From SURF-13 sp038924245 (GTDB lineage: Bacteria > Pseudomonadota > Gammaproteobacteria > SURF-13), in contig JBCKVB010000002.1 in assembly GCA_038924245.1 (NCBI GenBank), positions 1 to 64,000 on the forward strand: a stretch of 64,000 bases of DNA, given 5' to 3'. The translations under genes and the position numbers were made by a program. Below the pieces are notes generated by a model that worked only from the letters and a program-made list of their open reading frames with translations, made no database searches and had not been told where the DNA came from. Numbering within the stretch: the first letter of the stretch is position 1; each line of letters begins with the position of its first letter. This document shows, one piece after another, positions 41,739-49,996 of this stretch.

Positions 41739-42679
41739 GCGTGACGGCGGTAATCCGCGTAACGGCTCCTGGAGGTGTGGTGCGTGAGATAGCCGGGTAC
41801 CACCGCTTCGAGCGGCGCCGGTTGTATGCCGAAGGGGAAACCGTCGCGGCACACGCTGTCAATTTGCAATGACCGGTAGTTGTCCCAGGAAAACGGTTTG
41901 CCGGGCAGATATTCGAAAATGCGCGCCTGCCAGCGCGACAGAAAATTACCGAGCCCGATCACGCGGCGCCTGACACCGATGACGCTCGCCGTGTATTCCA
42001 CGAGCTGCTTCAGGGTATAGGGGTGCGGCCCGCACAGGTCGTAACGGCGTCCGAAGCTGTGGCGATCTTGCAGCGCATGGGCAAAGGCCCGCGCCACGTC
42101 ATCCACGTATACCGGCGCGAAGCGCGCGTTGGGGCAGGCGAGCGGGAACAGCCAGGGCGTGACTTTTAACAGCTTTGCGAAGCGGTTGAAGAAGCTGTCT
42201 TTAGGGCCGAAGATGACCGAAGGGCGGAAGCTGGTGACATGGATGTTGCGCGTATTGTGCAGGAAGTCTTCCGCCTGTCCCTTGCTGCGCAGATAAAAGC
42301 TTAGGCCCTGGCACGCATCGGCGTTGAGCGCGCTCATGTGCAGCAGGCGCTTGATGTTTTGTTTATGGCAGGCGTCGGCGATTTTATGCGCCAACTCGAC
42401 GTGCACGCGGTAGAAGCCGTGGCCGTTATGGCCCTTTTCATTGAGGATGCCGACCAGGTTGATGACCGCCTCGCAACCCGCGAAGTGTTGCGCCAGTATT
42501 TTAGGGTCATGGATGTCCGCCTCGATGAGATCCAGGGAGGGCAACACCAGTAGATCACGATGCCGCTCACGGCGCCGCGTGAGCACGCGCACGCGGTAGC
42601 CGCGTTCGGCCAGGTGGTAGATGAGGTGGTGCCCGACAAAGCCCGTGCCCCCCAATATGCAAACGCCTTGCATGTTCAT
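41735..42679 (-). CDS. NAD-dependent epimerase, complex I NDUFA9-like
   Basis: A 314-residue extended-SDR protein with ILGGTGFVGHHLIYHL as its Rossmann start, EADIHDPKI, AVINLVGILNEKG, HMSALNADACQGLSFYLRSK and TSFRPSVIFGPKDSFFNRFA. The YLRSK stretch carries the catalytic Tyr/Lys spacing. Relatives include the NDUFA9 subunit of complex I and bacterial proteins of uncertain substrate. Its ATG overlaps the slt stop by one base (TAATG), so slt, this gene and cca probably form one transcript. Confidence 0.88.
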   Translation of the reverse strand: MNMQGVCILGGTGFVGHHLIYHLAERGYRVRVLTRRRERHRDLLVLPSLDLIEADIHDPKILAQHFAGCEAVINLVGILNEKGHNGHGFYRVHVELAHKIADACHKQNIKRLLHMSALNADACQGLSFYLRSKGQAEDFLHNTRNIHVTSFRPSVIFGPKDSFFNRFAKLLKVTPWLFPLACPNARFAPVYVDDVARAFAHALQDRHSFGRRYDLCGPHPYTLKQLVEYTASVIGVRRRVIGLGNFLSRWQARIFEYLPGKPFSWDNYRSLQIDSVCRDGFPFGIQPAPLEAVVPGYLTHHTSRSRYADYRRHA

Positions 42680-44739
42680 TATGGTTGAGGCGTCACGTCC
42701 GGCATACGCACACGTAAAGGCACTATCTCCCGCCCCATGCGGCTGCTGAAGATAGTGGTGTAGGCCATCACCTGCTGCACATAATTGCGTGTTTCAGTAA
42801 AGGGTATATTCTCCACCCAGATGTCGGAGGGCAGGTCTTGCTCTTCCGGACGCCACTGCCGGGCGCGTTGCGGCCCGGCGTTATAGGATGCCGTGGCGAG
42901 CGCCTGATGTTGTTCATTTTTGTCCAGCACGTGGCGTAGATAGGCGGCGCCGAATTCGATATTTTTATCCACGTCGAATAACTCCTTCACGTGCCTGATC
43001 GGGTCGCCCAGCAGACGTGCAACGGCTTTTCCAGTGGCGGGCATGAGCTGCATCAAGCCGATCGCACCCGCGCTCGAGCGTGCATCGCTCACGAATGCGC
43101 TCTCCTGGCGTATCACGCCATACACCCAGGCCGGGTCGAGATCCTGTTGTTGTGCATTGGCCAGCACTTGTTCGCGGTACAGCAGGGGAAAGCGCAACTC
43201 AAGATCGTCCGTCACCTTGGCCTTGATCAGCGTGAGGATGGCGCGATCATGCCAGCCCCAGCGCGCGGCGAGCGACGCGGCCATGTGCAAGTGGCGTTGG
43301 TCCAGGGTGCGCGGCAAGTGATCCCACTCGCGCCGTGCTTCGCTTATCAGGCCAAGCTGATAAAGCTCATAGGCTTGCGCCACGCCCAAATACCGGCTCA
43401 ACACCGCCAATTCTTCTTCGCTCGCCGCCACGGATGAGTGGTTCATCTGATACGGCTGATTAAGCCGGTCGGCGGCGAGAAAACCGTAATAGCTGCGCTC
43501 GCGCGCGAGCTCCGAAAAAATCCGCTCAGCCTTGGATAGTCGCTCATGGCGTCCTGCCTCCCGCGACACTGGCACGTCCCTGTGCGGCGCAGGATGAGCC
43601 TGTGCGGAGGAGGGCTTGCTCTGGACGGGGGCGGTTTGCGCCAGCGCGCGCGCCTTCCAGTAGCGCCACGAGGGTTTATCACGCAGGGCCGCCGGCATGT
43701 CCGCAATGGCGCTCAGTACCGCGGGCCAGTCTTGTTGCAGCAACGCCGCGCGTACGCGCCATTCATGCGCGTTGTCGTCCAGCACCGTGCCGGGTACGGC
43801 GGCGAACAAGGTTGCCGCGAGAGGATCATGCTGCATGGCGGCGGCGAGCGCGATGTCGCGTTCGGTTTCGCCTGTCTCCTGCGCGCTGAAGGCGTAGCGG
43901 GGCTTGATGCTCCACCACTTATTATGAGCGAGACCGGCGTTGCCGCGCGCCATGCGTTTGATCGCGTAGCGCAGGATTTCACGCGCGCGCTGATGATCTT
44001 TTTTAAAGTCGGGATGATCGAGCAATGCGGCGGGGTCTTTATATGAACGCCGCCAGTGCTCCGCCCATTTACGATCCGCCGCGCCGAGGTCTTTGGAAAA
44101 ATGCGCGGCCAAGCCCGGCTCGCGGTTGTCCATGGCGAGCCGGACACGCTGCCAGATCATGTCATTGGTCAGGCCGCCTTGAGCGCGCCAGCTTTTAAAC
44201 ACCGCGTCGCATTCCGCCGGTTGCGAGCGCCCCACCAGCCACAGTGTCTTGGCTTCATCGAGCCAGTCGGCGGCGGATGTTTGCCCGATCCCGGTTGCGA
44301 GACGCGCGCGTAACTGCAAACAATGCAGCGCCACGCCCTGCATGCCTGGATAGGGCTGGTAAACGCGCAGGAAATCTCCCCAGCGTTTCTGTTGCGCGAG
44401 ATGCGTCAGCCAGGCGGCGCGCAAGCGGTTGCTCACCGAGGACTGGACGTAATCCTGAATAAATTGCTCTATTTCCCGTTCCGGCGTCTCGGCGAGATGA
44501 TCCCTGATCTCGTCATAGCGCAGATAGCTTTGCAGCGGGTAACCTTCCAGGCGATTGAGCAGGCGCTGAAAAGTTTTTTGGTCGTCCACCTGGTATGCCT
44601 TGCGTGCGGCGAGAAAGTCATCGCGCTGCCGCTCGGTTTTCGCCTGTTTGCCCGGGTCGTCGGCTGGCGCGGTGGAGGGAAACAGCAGGGTGAGGGCGCC
44701 CAGCAGGACTCCCGCCAGACAGTGGTGCATCCATTTCAT
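42679..44739 (-). CDS. slt: Soluble lytic murein transglycosylase with a repeat insertion
   Basis: Periplasmic enzyme of 686 residues that cleaves peptidoglycan with 1,6-anhydro product formation. It has a signal peptide (cleavage near APADD), a long alpha-helical U domain, the linker domain (SYYGFLAADRLNQPYQ), and the catalytic SLT domain with VIRQESAFVSDARS (catalytic Glu), GAIGLMQLMPATGK and ASYNAGPQRARQW. At residues about 384-401 the stretch APHRDVPVSREAGRHER is encoded by the dispersed repeat (43538-43590), in the helical domain. The frame is preserved. Confidence 0.94.
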   Translation of the reverse strand: MKWMHHCLAGVLLGALTLLFPSTAPADDPGKQAKTERQRDDFLAARKAYQVDDQKTFQRLLNRLEGYPLQSYLRYDEIRDHLAETPEREIEQFIQDYVQSSVSNRLRAAWLTHLAQQKRWGDFLRVYQPYPGMQGVALHCLQLRARLATGIGQTSAADWLDEAKTLWLVGRSQPAECDAVFKSWRAQGGLTNDMIWQRVRLAMDNREPGLAAHFSKDLGAADRKWAEHWRRSYKDPAALLDHPDFKKDHQRAREILRYAIKRMARGNAGLAHNKWWSIKPRYAFSAQETGETERDIALAAAMQHDPLAATLFAAVPGTVLDDNAHEWRVRAALLQQDWPAVLSAIADMPAALRDKPSWRYWKARALAQTAPVQSKPSSAQAHPAPHRDVPVSREAGRHERLSKAERIFSELARERSYYGFLAADRLNQPYQMNHSSVAASEEELAVLSRYLGVAQAYELYQLGLISEARREWDHLPRTLDQRHLHMAASLAARWGWHDRAILTLIKAKVTDDLELRFPLLYREQVLANAQQQDLDPAWVYGVIRQESAFVSDARSSAGAIGLMQLMPATGKAVARLLGDPIRHVKELFDVDKNIEFGAAYLRHVLDKNEQHQALATASYNAGPQRARQWRPEEQDLPSDIWVENIPFTETRNYVQQVMAYTTIFSSRMGREIVPLRVRMPDVTPQP
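43538..43590 (-). repeat. In-frame coding repeat, copy E (slt)
   Basis: A 53-bp copy in which the first stem is weaker (GCTCATGGCG instead of GCTCCCGGCG) but the core CCTGCCTCCCGCGACACT is intact. The reverse strand is read as VSREAGRHER. GGAT occurs on both flanks, perhaps by chance. Confidence 0.9.
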
Positions 44740-44842
44740 GGCGCTATACTAAACCTTCTCTCGTCCCAGGGGAATCCAATTCCGGTCTGGACGGTGGATT
44801 CCAGGACGAATATCCAGGCAAGATTGAAAAGGGGTTATCACC

Positions 44843-45634
44843 ATGGACAGTTTCCTGCTCTACCCGATGGCCGGGGCCTTGGTGGGCGTCATCGCCGGCC
44901 TGTTCGGCGTGGGCGGCGGCCTGGTCATCGTGCCGCTGCTGGTGTTCATTTTTCACGGCCAAGGCATGGCGCCCGCGCTCATGATGCATCTGGCCATCGG
45001 CACCTCGCTCGCCACCATCATGGTGACCTCGCTCTCCTCGGTGCGCGCGCATCACCGTCACGGCGCGGTGCTATGGCCCGTGTTCCGGCGGCTTGCGCCC
45101 GGCATCGTCGCGGGCACGCTGCTCGGCGCCTATATCGTGGATCAGTTGCCGAACACCACGCTGCGTATCATCTTCAGCGTGTTTGCGCTGCTGGTCGCCG
45201 CGCAGATGGGCTTCGGCGTCAAGGCCGCGCCGCATCGGCGGCTGCCGGGTTGGGCGGGCATGAGCATCGCCGGAGCCGTCATCGGCAAGGTTTCCGCCAT
45301 CATCGGCATCGGCGGCGGCACGCTCACCGTGCCGTTTCTGGCGTGGTGCAACGTGGGCATGCGCCAGGCGGTGGCCACCTCCGCCGCCTGCGGTCTGCCG
45401 ATAGCGGTGGCCGGCACCATAGGGTTTGTCATCGCAGGATGGAACGCGGCGCCGCTTCCCGCCTGGAGCACGGGCTACATCTATTGGCCCGCCTTCGCGG
45501 GTATCGCCGCGGCGAGCGTGGTGTTTGCGCCGCTCGGCGCCAAGCTCGCGCATACCTTGCCCGCCGAAAAATTGAAAAGATATTTCGCGCTGCTTCTCGC
45601 TTTTCTGGGGGTAGGCATGTTGCTTATGGGATAA
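44843..45634 (+). CDS. TauE/SafE family sulfite/organosulfonate exporter
   Basis: A 263-residue permease with about eight helices. Family motifs are GVIAGLFGVGGGLVIVPLL near the start and the repeated IIGIGGGTLTVPFL in the second half, together with the HLAIGTSLATIM segment. TauE/SafE members move sulfite, sulfoacetate or other anions. In a sulfur-oxidising cell, sulfite export is plausible but unproven here. It lies divergent from slt and ahead of a GTAGCG palindrome. Confidence 0.9.
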   Translation: MDSFLLYPMAGALVGVIAGLFGVGGGLVIVPLLVFIFHGQGMAPALMMHLAIGTSLATIMVTSLSSVRAHHRHGAVLWPVFRRLAPGIVAGTLLGAYIVDQLPNTTLRIIFSVFALLVAAQMGFGVKAAPHRRLPGWAGMSIAGAVIGKVSAIIGIGGGTLTVPFLAWCNVGMRQAVATSAACGLPIAVAGTIGFVIAGWNAAPLPAWSTGYIYWPAFAGIAAASVVFAPLGAKLAHTLPAEKLKRYFALLLAFLGVGMLLMG

Positions 45635-45653
45635 TTATAAAAGAATCAGTATT

Positions 45654-45713
45654 GTAGCGTGCGTCATGCGCACGAGTTTGACGGAGGATATCTCAATCGT
45701 GCGCACAGCGCAC
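45654..45713. repeat. GTAGCG palindromic repeat
   Basis: Begins GTAGCGTGCG and includes GTGCG/GCGCAC and GTGCGC/GCGCAC pairings. It is related in style to 9059-9112. It lies just before the truncated GST gene. Confidence 0.6.
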
Positions 45714-45731
45714 CAGACTGGAGCGAAAACC

Positions 45732-45850
45732 GTGAGCGAATTCATCCTTATCAGCGGTAACAAGAATTATTCCTCTTGGTCGCTGCGGCCTTGGCTGGCG
45801 CTCAGGCGGGCGGGTATACCGTTCAAGGAAATCCAATTGTCGTTTGGCGC
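45732..45850 (+). pseudogene. Glutathione S-transferase, N-terminal fragment
   Basis: From the GTG at 45732, 39 residues are clearly a GST thioredoxin-like domain start: FILISGNKNYSSWSLRPWL, then ALRRAGIPFKEIQLSFG. The Ser/Trp-Ser-Leu-Arg motif is intact. After about base 45850 the frame runs into unrelated sequence (GIERWRTWMAWGG) and ends at 45968, without the helical domain. The abrupt change suggests a deletion or a join of two unrelated segments. The next gene is an MFS transporter. Confidence 0.8.
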
Positions 45851-45964
45851 CGGTATTGAAAGATGGCGGACATGGATGGCATGGGGCGGTTGGTGCTGGC
45901 CGTGTCCGCGCGGGCCTGATGCGTGCGCCGTAGCCGCCACCGCACGCGACCTGGTCACGAGATC

Positions 45965-47278
45965 GTGAGCCACTCTCCGCCGGCCGGCGACGCACCGGCC
46001 TCGCGGCGCGAGATTTTTGCCTGGGCGATGTTCGACTTCGCGAACTCCGGTTACACCACCGTGGTGCTGACCGCGATCTACAACGCCTATTTCGTCGGAG
46101 TTATCGCCCGCGCCAGCGATGCCGACAACGGCACGGCTACGCTGCTCTGGACGCTGGCCATGGGCATCGCCAATTTTTTCGTGCTGGCGAGCGCGCCGGT
46201 GATCGGCGCCATCGCCGATCACCGCGCGTGGAAGAAACATTTTCTGCTCATGACCACCATCGGTTGCGTCGTCTTCACCGGGCTGCTGGGCTTGGCCGGT
46301 CCCGGCGACATCGGTCTCGCCATGCTGCTGGTGATACTCGCGAGCTTCATGTTCGCGAGCGGCGAGAATCTCATCGCCGCCTTTCTGCCCGAGATCGCGC
46401 GCCAGGATGACATGGGACGCATATCGGGCTACGGCTGGACGCTGGGCTACATCGGCGGGCTGCTGGTGCTCGGGTTGTGTTTGGGCTACATCGCCTGGGC
46501 GGAAACGCAAGGTCAGGGCGCCGCCCAGTATGTGCCGGTAACGCTCTGGATCACCGCCGGGGCTTTTGCGCTGACGGCTCTGCCGACATTTCTCTGGCTG
46601 CGCGAGCGCGCCGCGCCGGCGCCGCTTCCGCCGGGAGAGGGATATGTCGCCGCGGGTCTTTTGCGTGTGCGCCGCACGCTCTCCGAGGCGCGCCGCTTCC
46701 GTGACCTGTTCCGTTTCCTGGGGGCGTTCGCCATTTATTCCTGCGGCATCAATACGGTGGTGGTGCTCGCGGCGGTGTACGCGCAGCAGGTGATGGGTTT
46801 CGACACGCAGGAGACCATCCTGCTCATCATGGTGGTGAACGTGACCGCGGCCGCCGGCGCGTTTCTGTTCGGTCAGTTCCAGGACCGCCTCGGCTCGGTG
46901 CGCACGCTCGCGCTCACGCTGCTGTTGTGGATCGCCGCGCTCGTGCTCGCCTACGCGACCGAGAGCCGCGCGAGCTTCTGGCTGGTGGCGAACCTCGTGG
47001 GGCTGGCGCTCGGTTCGAGCCAGTCGGCCGGCCGCGCGCTCGTGGGCCAGTTCTCGCCACCGGAGCGCGCCGCCGAGTTTTTCGGCCTCTGGGGACTGGC
47101 CGGCAAGCTCGCGGGCATCATTGGCCCGGTCAGCTACGGCGTGATCGCCTGGCTGTCGCGCGGTGATCATCGCCTGGCGCTGCTGTCAACCACGATATTT
47201 TTTATTGCCGGCCTCGCGCTGCTGCTGACCGTCAACGAGGGCCGCGGGCGCGCCGCGGCCCGGTCGTCCGGTGCGTGA
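45965..47278 (+). CDS. UMF1-family MFS transporter
   Basis: A 437-residue polytopic permease (about 12 helices) of the UMF1/Atg22-like group. Recognisable are the N-terminal EIFAWAMFDFANSGYTTVVL, the loop PVIGAIADHRAWKKHF (MFS loop 2-3), the central cytoplasmic segment RRTLSEARRFRDLFRFL, and GLALGSSQSAGRALVGQFSP. The substrate is unknown. I chose GTG 45965; an upstream in-frame ATG (45923) adds arginine-rich residues unlike the family. The segment 45850-47340 is bounded by a truncated gene on its left, so it may have been brought in together with that junction. Confidence 0.88.
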   Translation: MSHSPPAGDAPASRREIFAWAMFDFANSGYTTVVLTAIYNAYFVGVIARASDADNGTATLLWTLAMGIANFFVLASAPVIGAIADHRAWKKHFLLMTTIGCVVFTGLLGLAGPGDIGLAMLLVILASFMFASGENLIAAFLPEIARQDDMGRISGYGWTLGYIGGLLVLGLCLGYIAWAETQGQGAAQYVPVTLWITAGAFALTALPTFLWLRERAAPAPLPPGEGYVAAGLLRVRRTLSEARRFRDLFRFLGAFAIYSCGINTVVVLAAVYAQQVMGFDTQETILLIMVVNVTAAAGAFLFGQFQDRLGSVRTLALTLLLWIAALVLAYATESRASFWLVANLVGLALGSSQSAGRALVGQFSPPERAAEFFGLWGLAGKLAGIIGPVSYGVIAWLSRGDHRLALLSTTIFFIAGLALLLTVNEGRGRAAARSSGA

Positions 47279-47347
47279 ACGCATGCTTGCCGCCCCGGCC
47301 CTGCTTGACGTTCTGGCCGCCGGATTCGCGGCGGCGAATACCGGGGC

Positions 47348-48276
47348 TCAGCCGGTTGCGCGTCCCGCCGCCTGCAGATCGGCGTGATAGGAGGAGCGCA
47401 CCATCGGGCCGCTGGCTACGTTGCTGAAGCCCATGTGCTTGCCGAGTTCGGCCAGACGGTCGAGTTCATCCGGGGTGACGAGGCGCGCCACCGGCAGATG
47501 ATGGCGACTCGGTTGCAGGTATTGACCGAGGGTGAGCATGTCCACGTCATGGGCGCGCAAATCGCGCATGACCTGTTCAATTTCGCTGATTTCTTCGCCC
47601 AGACCCAGCATCAGCCCGGACTTGGTGGGGAGGCGGGATGCAGCGCCTTGAAGCGCTTAAGCAGCGTGAGCGAATACTGGTAATCGGCGCCGGGGCGCGC
47701 CTGCTTGTATAAGCGCGGCACGGTTTCGAGGTTATAGTTGAACACATCGGGCGGCGCCTGGGTGACGATAGCGAGCGCAACGTCCATGCGGCCGCGGAAG
47801 TCCGGTGTGAGGATTTCTATTTTTGTGCGCGGCGAGTGACGGCGCACGGCCTGAATGCAACTCACAAAATGCTGCGCGCCGCCGTCGCGTAAATCGTCAC
47901 GGTCCACCGAGGTGATGACTACATACTTAAGCCCCATCTCCTTGATGACGCGCGCCAGGTTTTCCGGCTCATTGATATCGAGCGGGTTGGGCTTGCCGTG
48001 CGCCACGTCACAGAACGGGCAGCGCCGCGTGCAGATCGCGCCCATGATCATGAAGGTGGCCGTGCCGCGGCCGAAGCACTCGCCGAGGTTGGGGCAGGAG
48101 GCCTCTTCGCACACGGTGTGTAGATGGTGTTCACGTAATACGCCCTTGAGGCGCGCCACCTCCGGGCTTGCCGTGGACTTGGCACATATCCAGGCGGGTT
48201 TGCGCACAAGTGTCGTGCTCGGGACAATCTTGATGGGGATGCGCGCGACTTTGGCAGCACCCCTCAGGTGATTCAA
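47348..48276 (-). pseudogene. lipA: Lipoyl synthase, single-base frameshift
   Basis: Radical-SAM enzyme that inserts sulfur into octanoyl groups. The first frame carries the auxiliary cluster motif CEEASCPNLGEC, the radical-SAM motif CTRRCPFCD, and VITSVDRDDLRDGGA. It breaks in the C-terminal third, after KRFKALHP; homology resumes in another frame as GLMLGLGEEISEIEQVMRDL and LTLGQYLQPSRHHLPV. One lost base beside the G4 run 47627-47630 explains it, which could be a sequencing error. The start is also odd: TTG 48276 is the only usable one, because an ATG at 48300 meets an in-frame TAA at 48282-48280. lipB follows upstream. Confidence 0.9.
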
Positions 48277-48320
48277 ATTTTATTTTTCCGTGGGTTCCAT
48301 GAAAAGTTATGCGCCTCGAT

Positions 48321-49112
48321 TCACGCGTGCGCCGCACAGGGAGGTGCCAGTGTCGCGGGAGGCAGGACGCCGGGAGCGACCAGTCGCTCTGCAATAGCTT
48401 CGCCGTCCCCGATGGGCGGTTCGTCACCGTCTTTTAAAGTGTATCCCAAGCATACGCCAATCTGCTCGGCGAGTTTATCTCCAATCTCGGAAAGCTTCGC
48501 CGTGATTCCCAGGCTGCGCATATCGGTTACGTGCAGGTCGGCATGACCACACGGGTGGATACGTGTAAACGGCTCCAAGTCCATCGCCACATTGAGGCTC
48601 ACGCCGTGATAGCTACAGCCTTGCCGAACGCGCAGCCCCAGGGCCGCAATCTTCGCGCCGTTGACATAAACGCCTGGCGCCTCACGGCGAGCCTCACCCG
48701 GTACGCTGTAGTCCGCAAGCAGCTCGATCACGGACTGTTCCAATGCGTTCACCAACTGGCGCACGCCGAGGCCGCGCCGCCGCAAGTCGAGCAGCACGTA
48801 GCACACGAGCTGGCCGGGGCCATGATAAGTCACTTGTCCGCCGCGGTCGGCGTGAATCACGGGAATGTCTCGCGGCGGTCGCTCCCGGCGTCCTGCCTCC
48901 CGCGACACTAGCACGTCCCTGTGCGGCGCAGGCACGTGTTCACGCTTTGCGTTGAGACCAAGGGTATATACCGGCGGATGTTCTACCAGCCAGATTTCAT
49001 CGGGTGTGGAGTTTGTGCGCGCCGCGCTGAACTCGCGCATCGCCTCCCACACCGGCAGGTAGTCACGCAAGCCGAGTTCACGCACGATGATATCGGTGTG
49101 TGCGTTAGACAT
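48321..49112 (-). CDS. lipB: Octanoyltransferase with two repeat insertions
   Basis: Transfers octanoyl from acyl carrier protein to lipoate-dependent enzymes. The 263-residue product is longer than usual. Core motifs are EIWLVEHPPVYTLGL, HADRGGQVTYHGPGQLVCY, VYVNGAKIAALGLRVR (with the catalytic Lys) and GCSYHGVSLNVAMD. Residues about 62-79 (APHRDVLVSREAGRRER) come from one copy of the dispersed repeat, and the C-terminal 20 residues (VAPGVLPPATLAPPCAA) from another copy in the opposite orientation. Both keep the frame. It overlaps the aminotransferase gene by eight bases and precedes lipA. Confidence 0.94.
   Translation of the reverse strand: MSNAHTDIIVRELGLRDYLPVWEAMREFSAARTNSTPDEIWLVEHPPVYTLGLNAKREHVPAPHRDVLVSREAGRRERPPRDIPVIHADRGGQVTYHGPGQLVCYVLLDLRRRGLGVRQLVNALEQSVIELLADYSVPGEARREAPGVYVNGAKIAALGLRVRQGCSYHGVSLNVAMDLEPFTRIHPCGHADLHVTDMRSLGITAKLSEIGDKLAEQIGVCLGYTLKDGDEPPIGDGEAIAERLVAPGVLPPATLAPPCAAHA
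48329..48381 (+). repeat. In-frame coding repeat, copy F (lipB 3' end)
   Basis: A 53-bp copy oriented opposite to copy G. The forward strand is read as VAPGVLPPATLA and supplies the end of LipB; the stop codon lies eight bases beyond it. Confidence 0.93.
48877..48929 (-). repeat. In-frame coding repeat, copy G (lipB 5' part)
   Basis: A 53-bp copy with GTCGC/GCGAC and GCAC/GTGC stems. The reverse strand is read as APHRDVLVSREAGRRER, inserted in the loop before DIPVIHADRGG. Confidence 0.93.
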
Positions 49113-49983
49113 GGCTGCCGCTGCGCAGCTTGTGCTTATAGTCTTGAAACAGCGCGGTCATGCGCCGCCACATCGGGCCGGGCTTGCCGCCGCCGACCGA
49201 TGCGTCATCGAGTTTGGTCACCGGCATGATCTCCTTGGTGGAGCTGGTGAGCCAGATTTCATCCGCCTGGCGCAAGGCGCTCTCGCTGACTGACGCTTCG
49301 CGCCAGGCGATGCCGTTTTGCGCCGCCAGTTCCAGTATCAGGTCGCGCGTGATGCCGGGCAGCAGCAGCGGGCCTTTGGGCGGCGTGATAAGGATATTAT
49401 TTTTCACGATAAATAAATTACTCGCCGCGCCTTCGGTGACTTCGCCGCCGCGTACCAGAATGGCCTCTACCGCGCCCTTATCCACCGCTTCCTGGCGCAG
49501 CAGGATATTCGGCAGCAAGGTGATGGCCTTGATGTGACAATACTTCCAGCGGATGTCGTCCAGGGTGACGGCCGCGATGCCGTGCGTGGCATAGCTGTCC
49601 GGAATCGGCGGCAGCGGGTTACTCATGGCGAATACAGTCGGCGTCACGTCCTTGGGAAAGGCGTGGTCGCGCTTGGCCACGCCACGCGTGACTTGCAGAT
49701 AAATATATTGATCGGGATTTCCGTTGGCGGCGTTTTTGCCGATTAACTCCACGAGTACCTTTTCCCATGCCGCGTGCGTCAGCGGGTTGGCGATGCGCAC
49801 GCCACCGAGGCTGTGATCGAGGCGGGCAAGATGTTGCGCGAGGCGGAATAATCGTCCGCCATAGGCGGGGATCACTTCGTACACGCCGTCGCCGAAGATA
49901 AAGCCACGGTCCAGCACCGGCACAAAGGCCTGGTCGAGCGGCAGGAACGCGCCGTTCAGATAGACGATGGGCGAGCCGGACAT
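49105..49983 (-). CDS. dat: D-amino acid aminotransferase (class IV)
   Basis: PLP enzyme of 292 residues that interconverts D-amino acids and keto acids, or a close class IV relative. Motifs are VYLNGAFLPLDQAFVPVLDRG, FIFGDGVYEVIPAYGG, YLQVTRGVAKRDH, the PLP-lysine region KYCHIKAITLLPN, EAILVRGGEVTEGAASNLFI and LPGITRDLILEL. It lies between dacA and lipB on the same strand. Linkage with lipB suggests a shared transcript, while D-alanine or D-glutamate supply for the wall would suit the other neighbour. Confidence 0.92.
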   Translation of the reverse strand: MSGSPIVYLNGAFLPLDQAFVPVLDRGFIFGDGVYEVIPAYGGRLFRLAQHLARLDHSLGGVRIANPLTHAAWEKVLVELIGKNAANGNPDQYIYLQVTRGVAKRDHAFPKDVTPTVFAMSNPLPPIPDSYATHGIAAVTLDDIRWKYCHIKAITLLPNILLRQEAVDKGAVEAILVRGGEVTEGAASNLFIVKNNILITPPKGPLLLPGITRDLILELAAQNGIAWREASVSESALRQADEIWLTSSTKEIMPVTKLDDASVGGGKPGPMWRRMTALFQDYKHKLRSGSHV

Positions 49984-49996
49984 GTATCTGTGGTGG

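Noticed and set aside
45863..45919. Small frame reading MADMDGMGRLVLAVSARA
   Set aside because: It is only 18 codons, has no ribosome site that I can see, and matches nothing I know. It may be the tail of a lost gene at the junction, but support is too thin.
45767..47170. A long open frame (about 467 codons) on the minus strand opposite the MFS transporter
   Set aside because: Its translation is rich in Arg, His, Gln and Glu with no recognisable domain, as expected for the antisense of a GC-rich gene. The plus-strand frame has clear membrane helices and family motifs.
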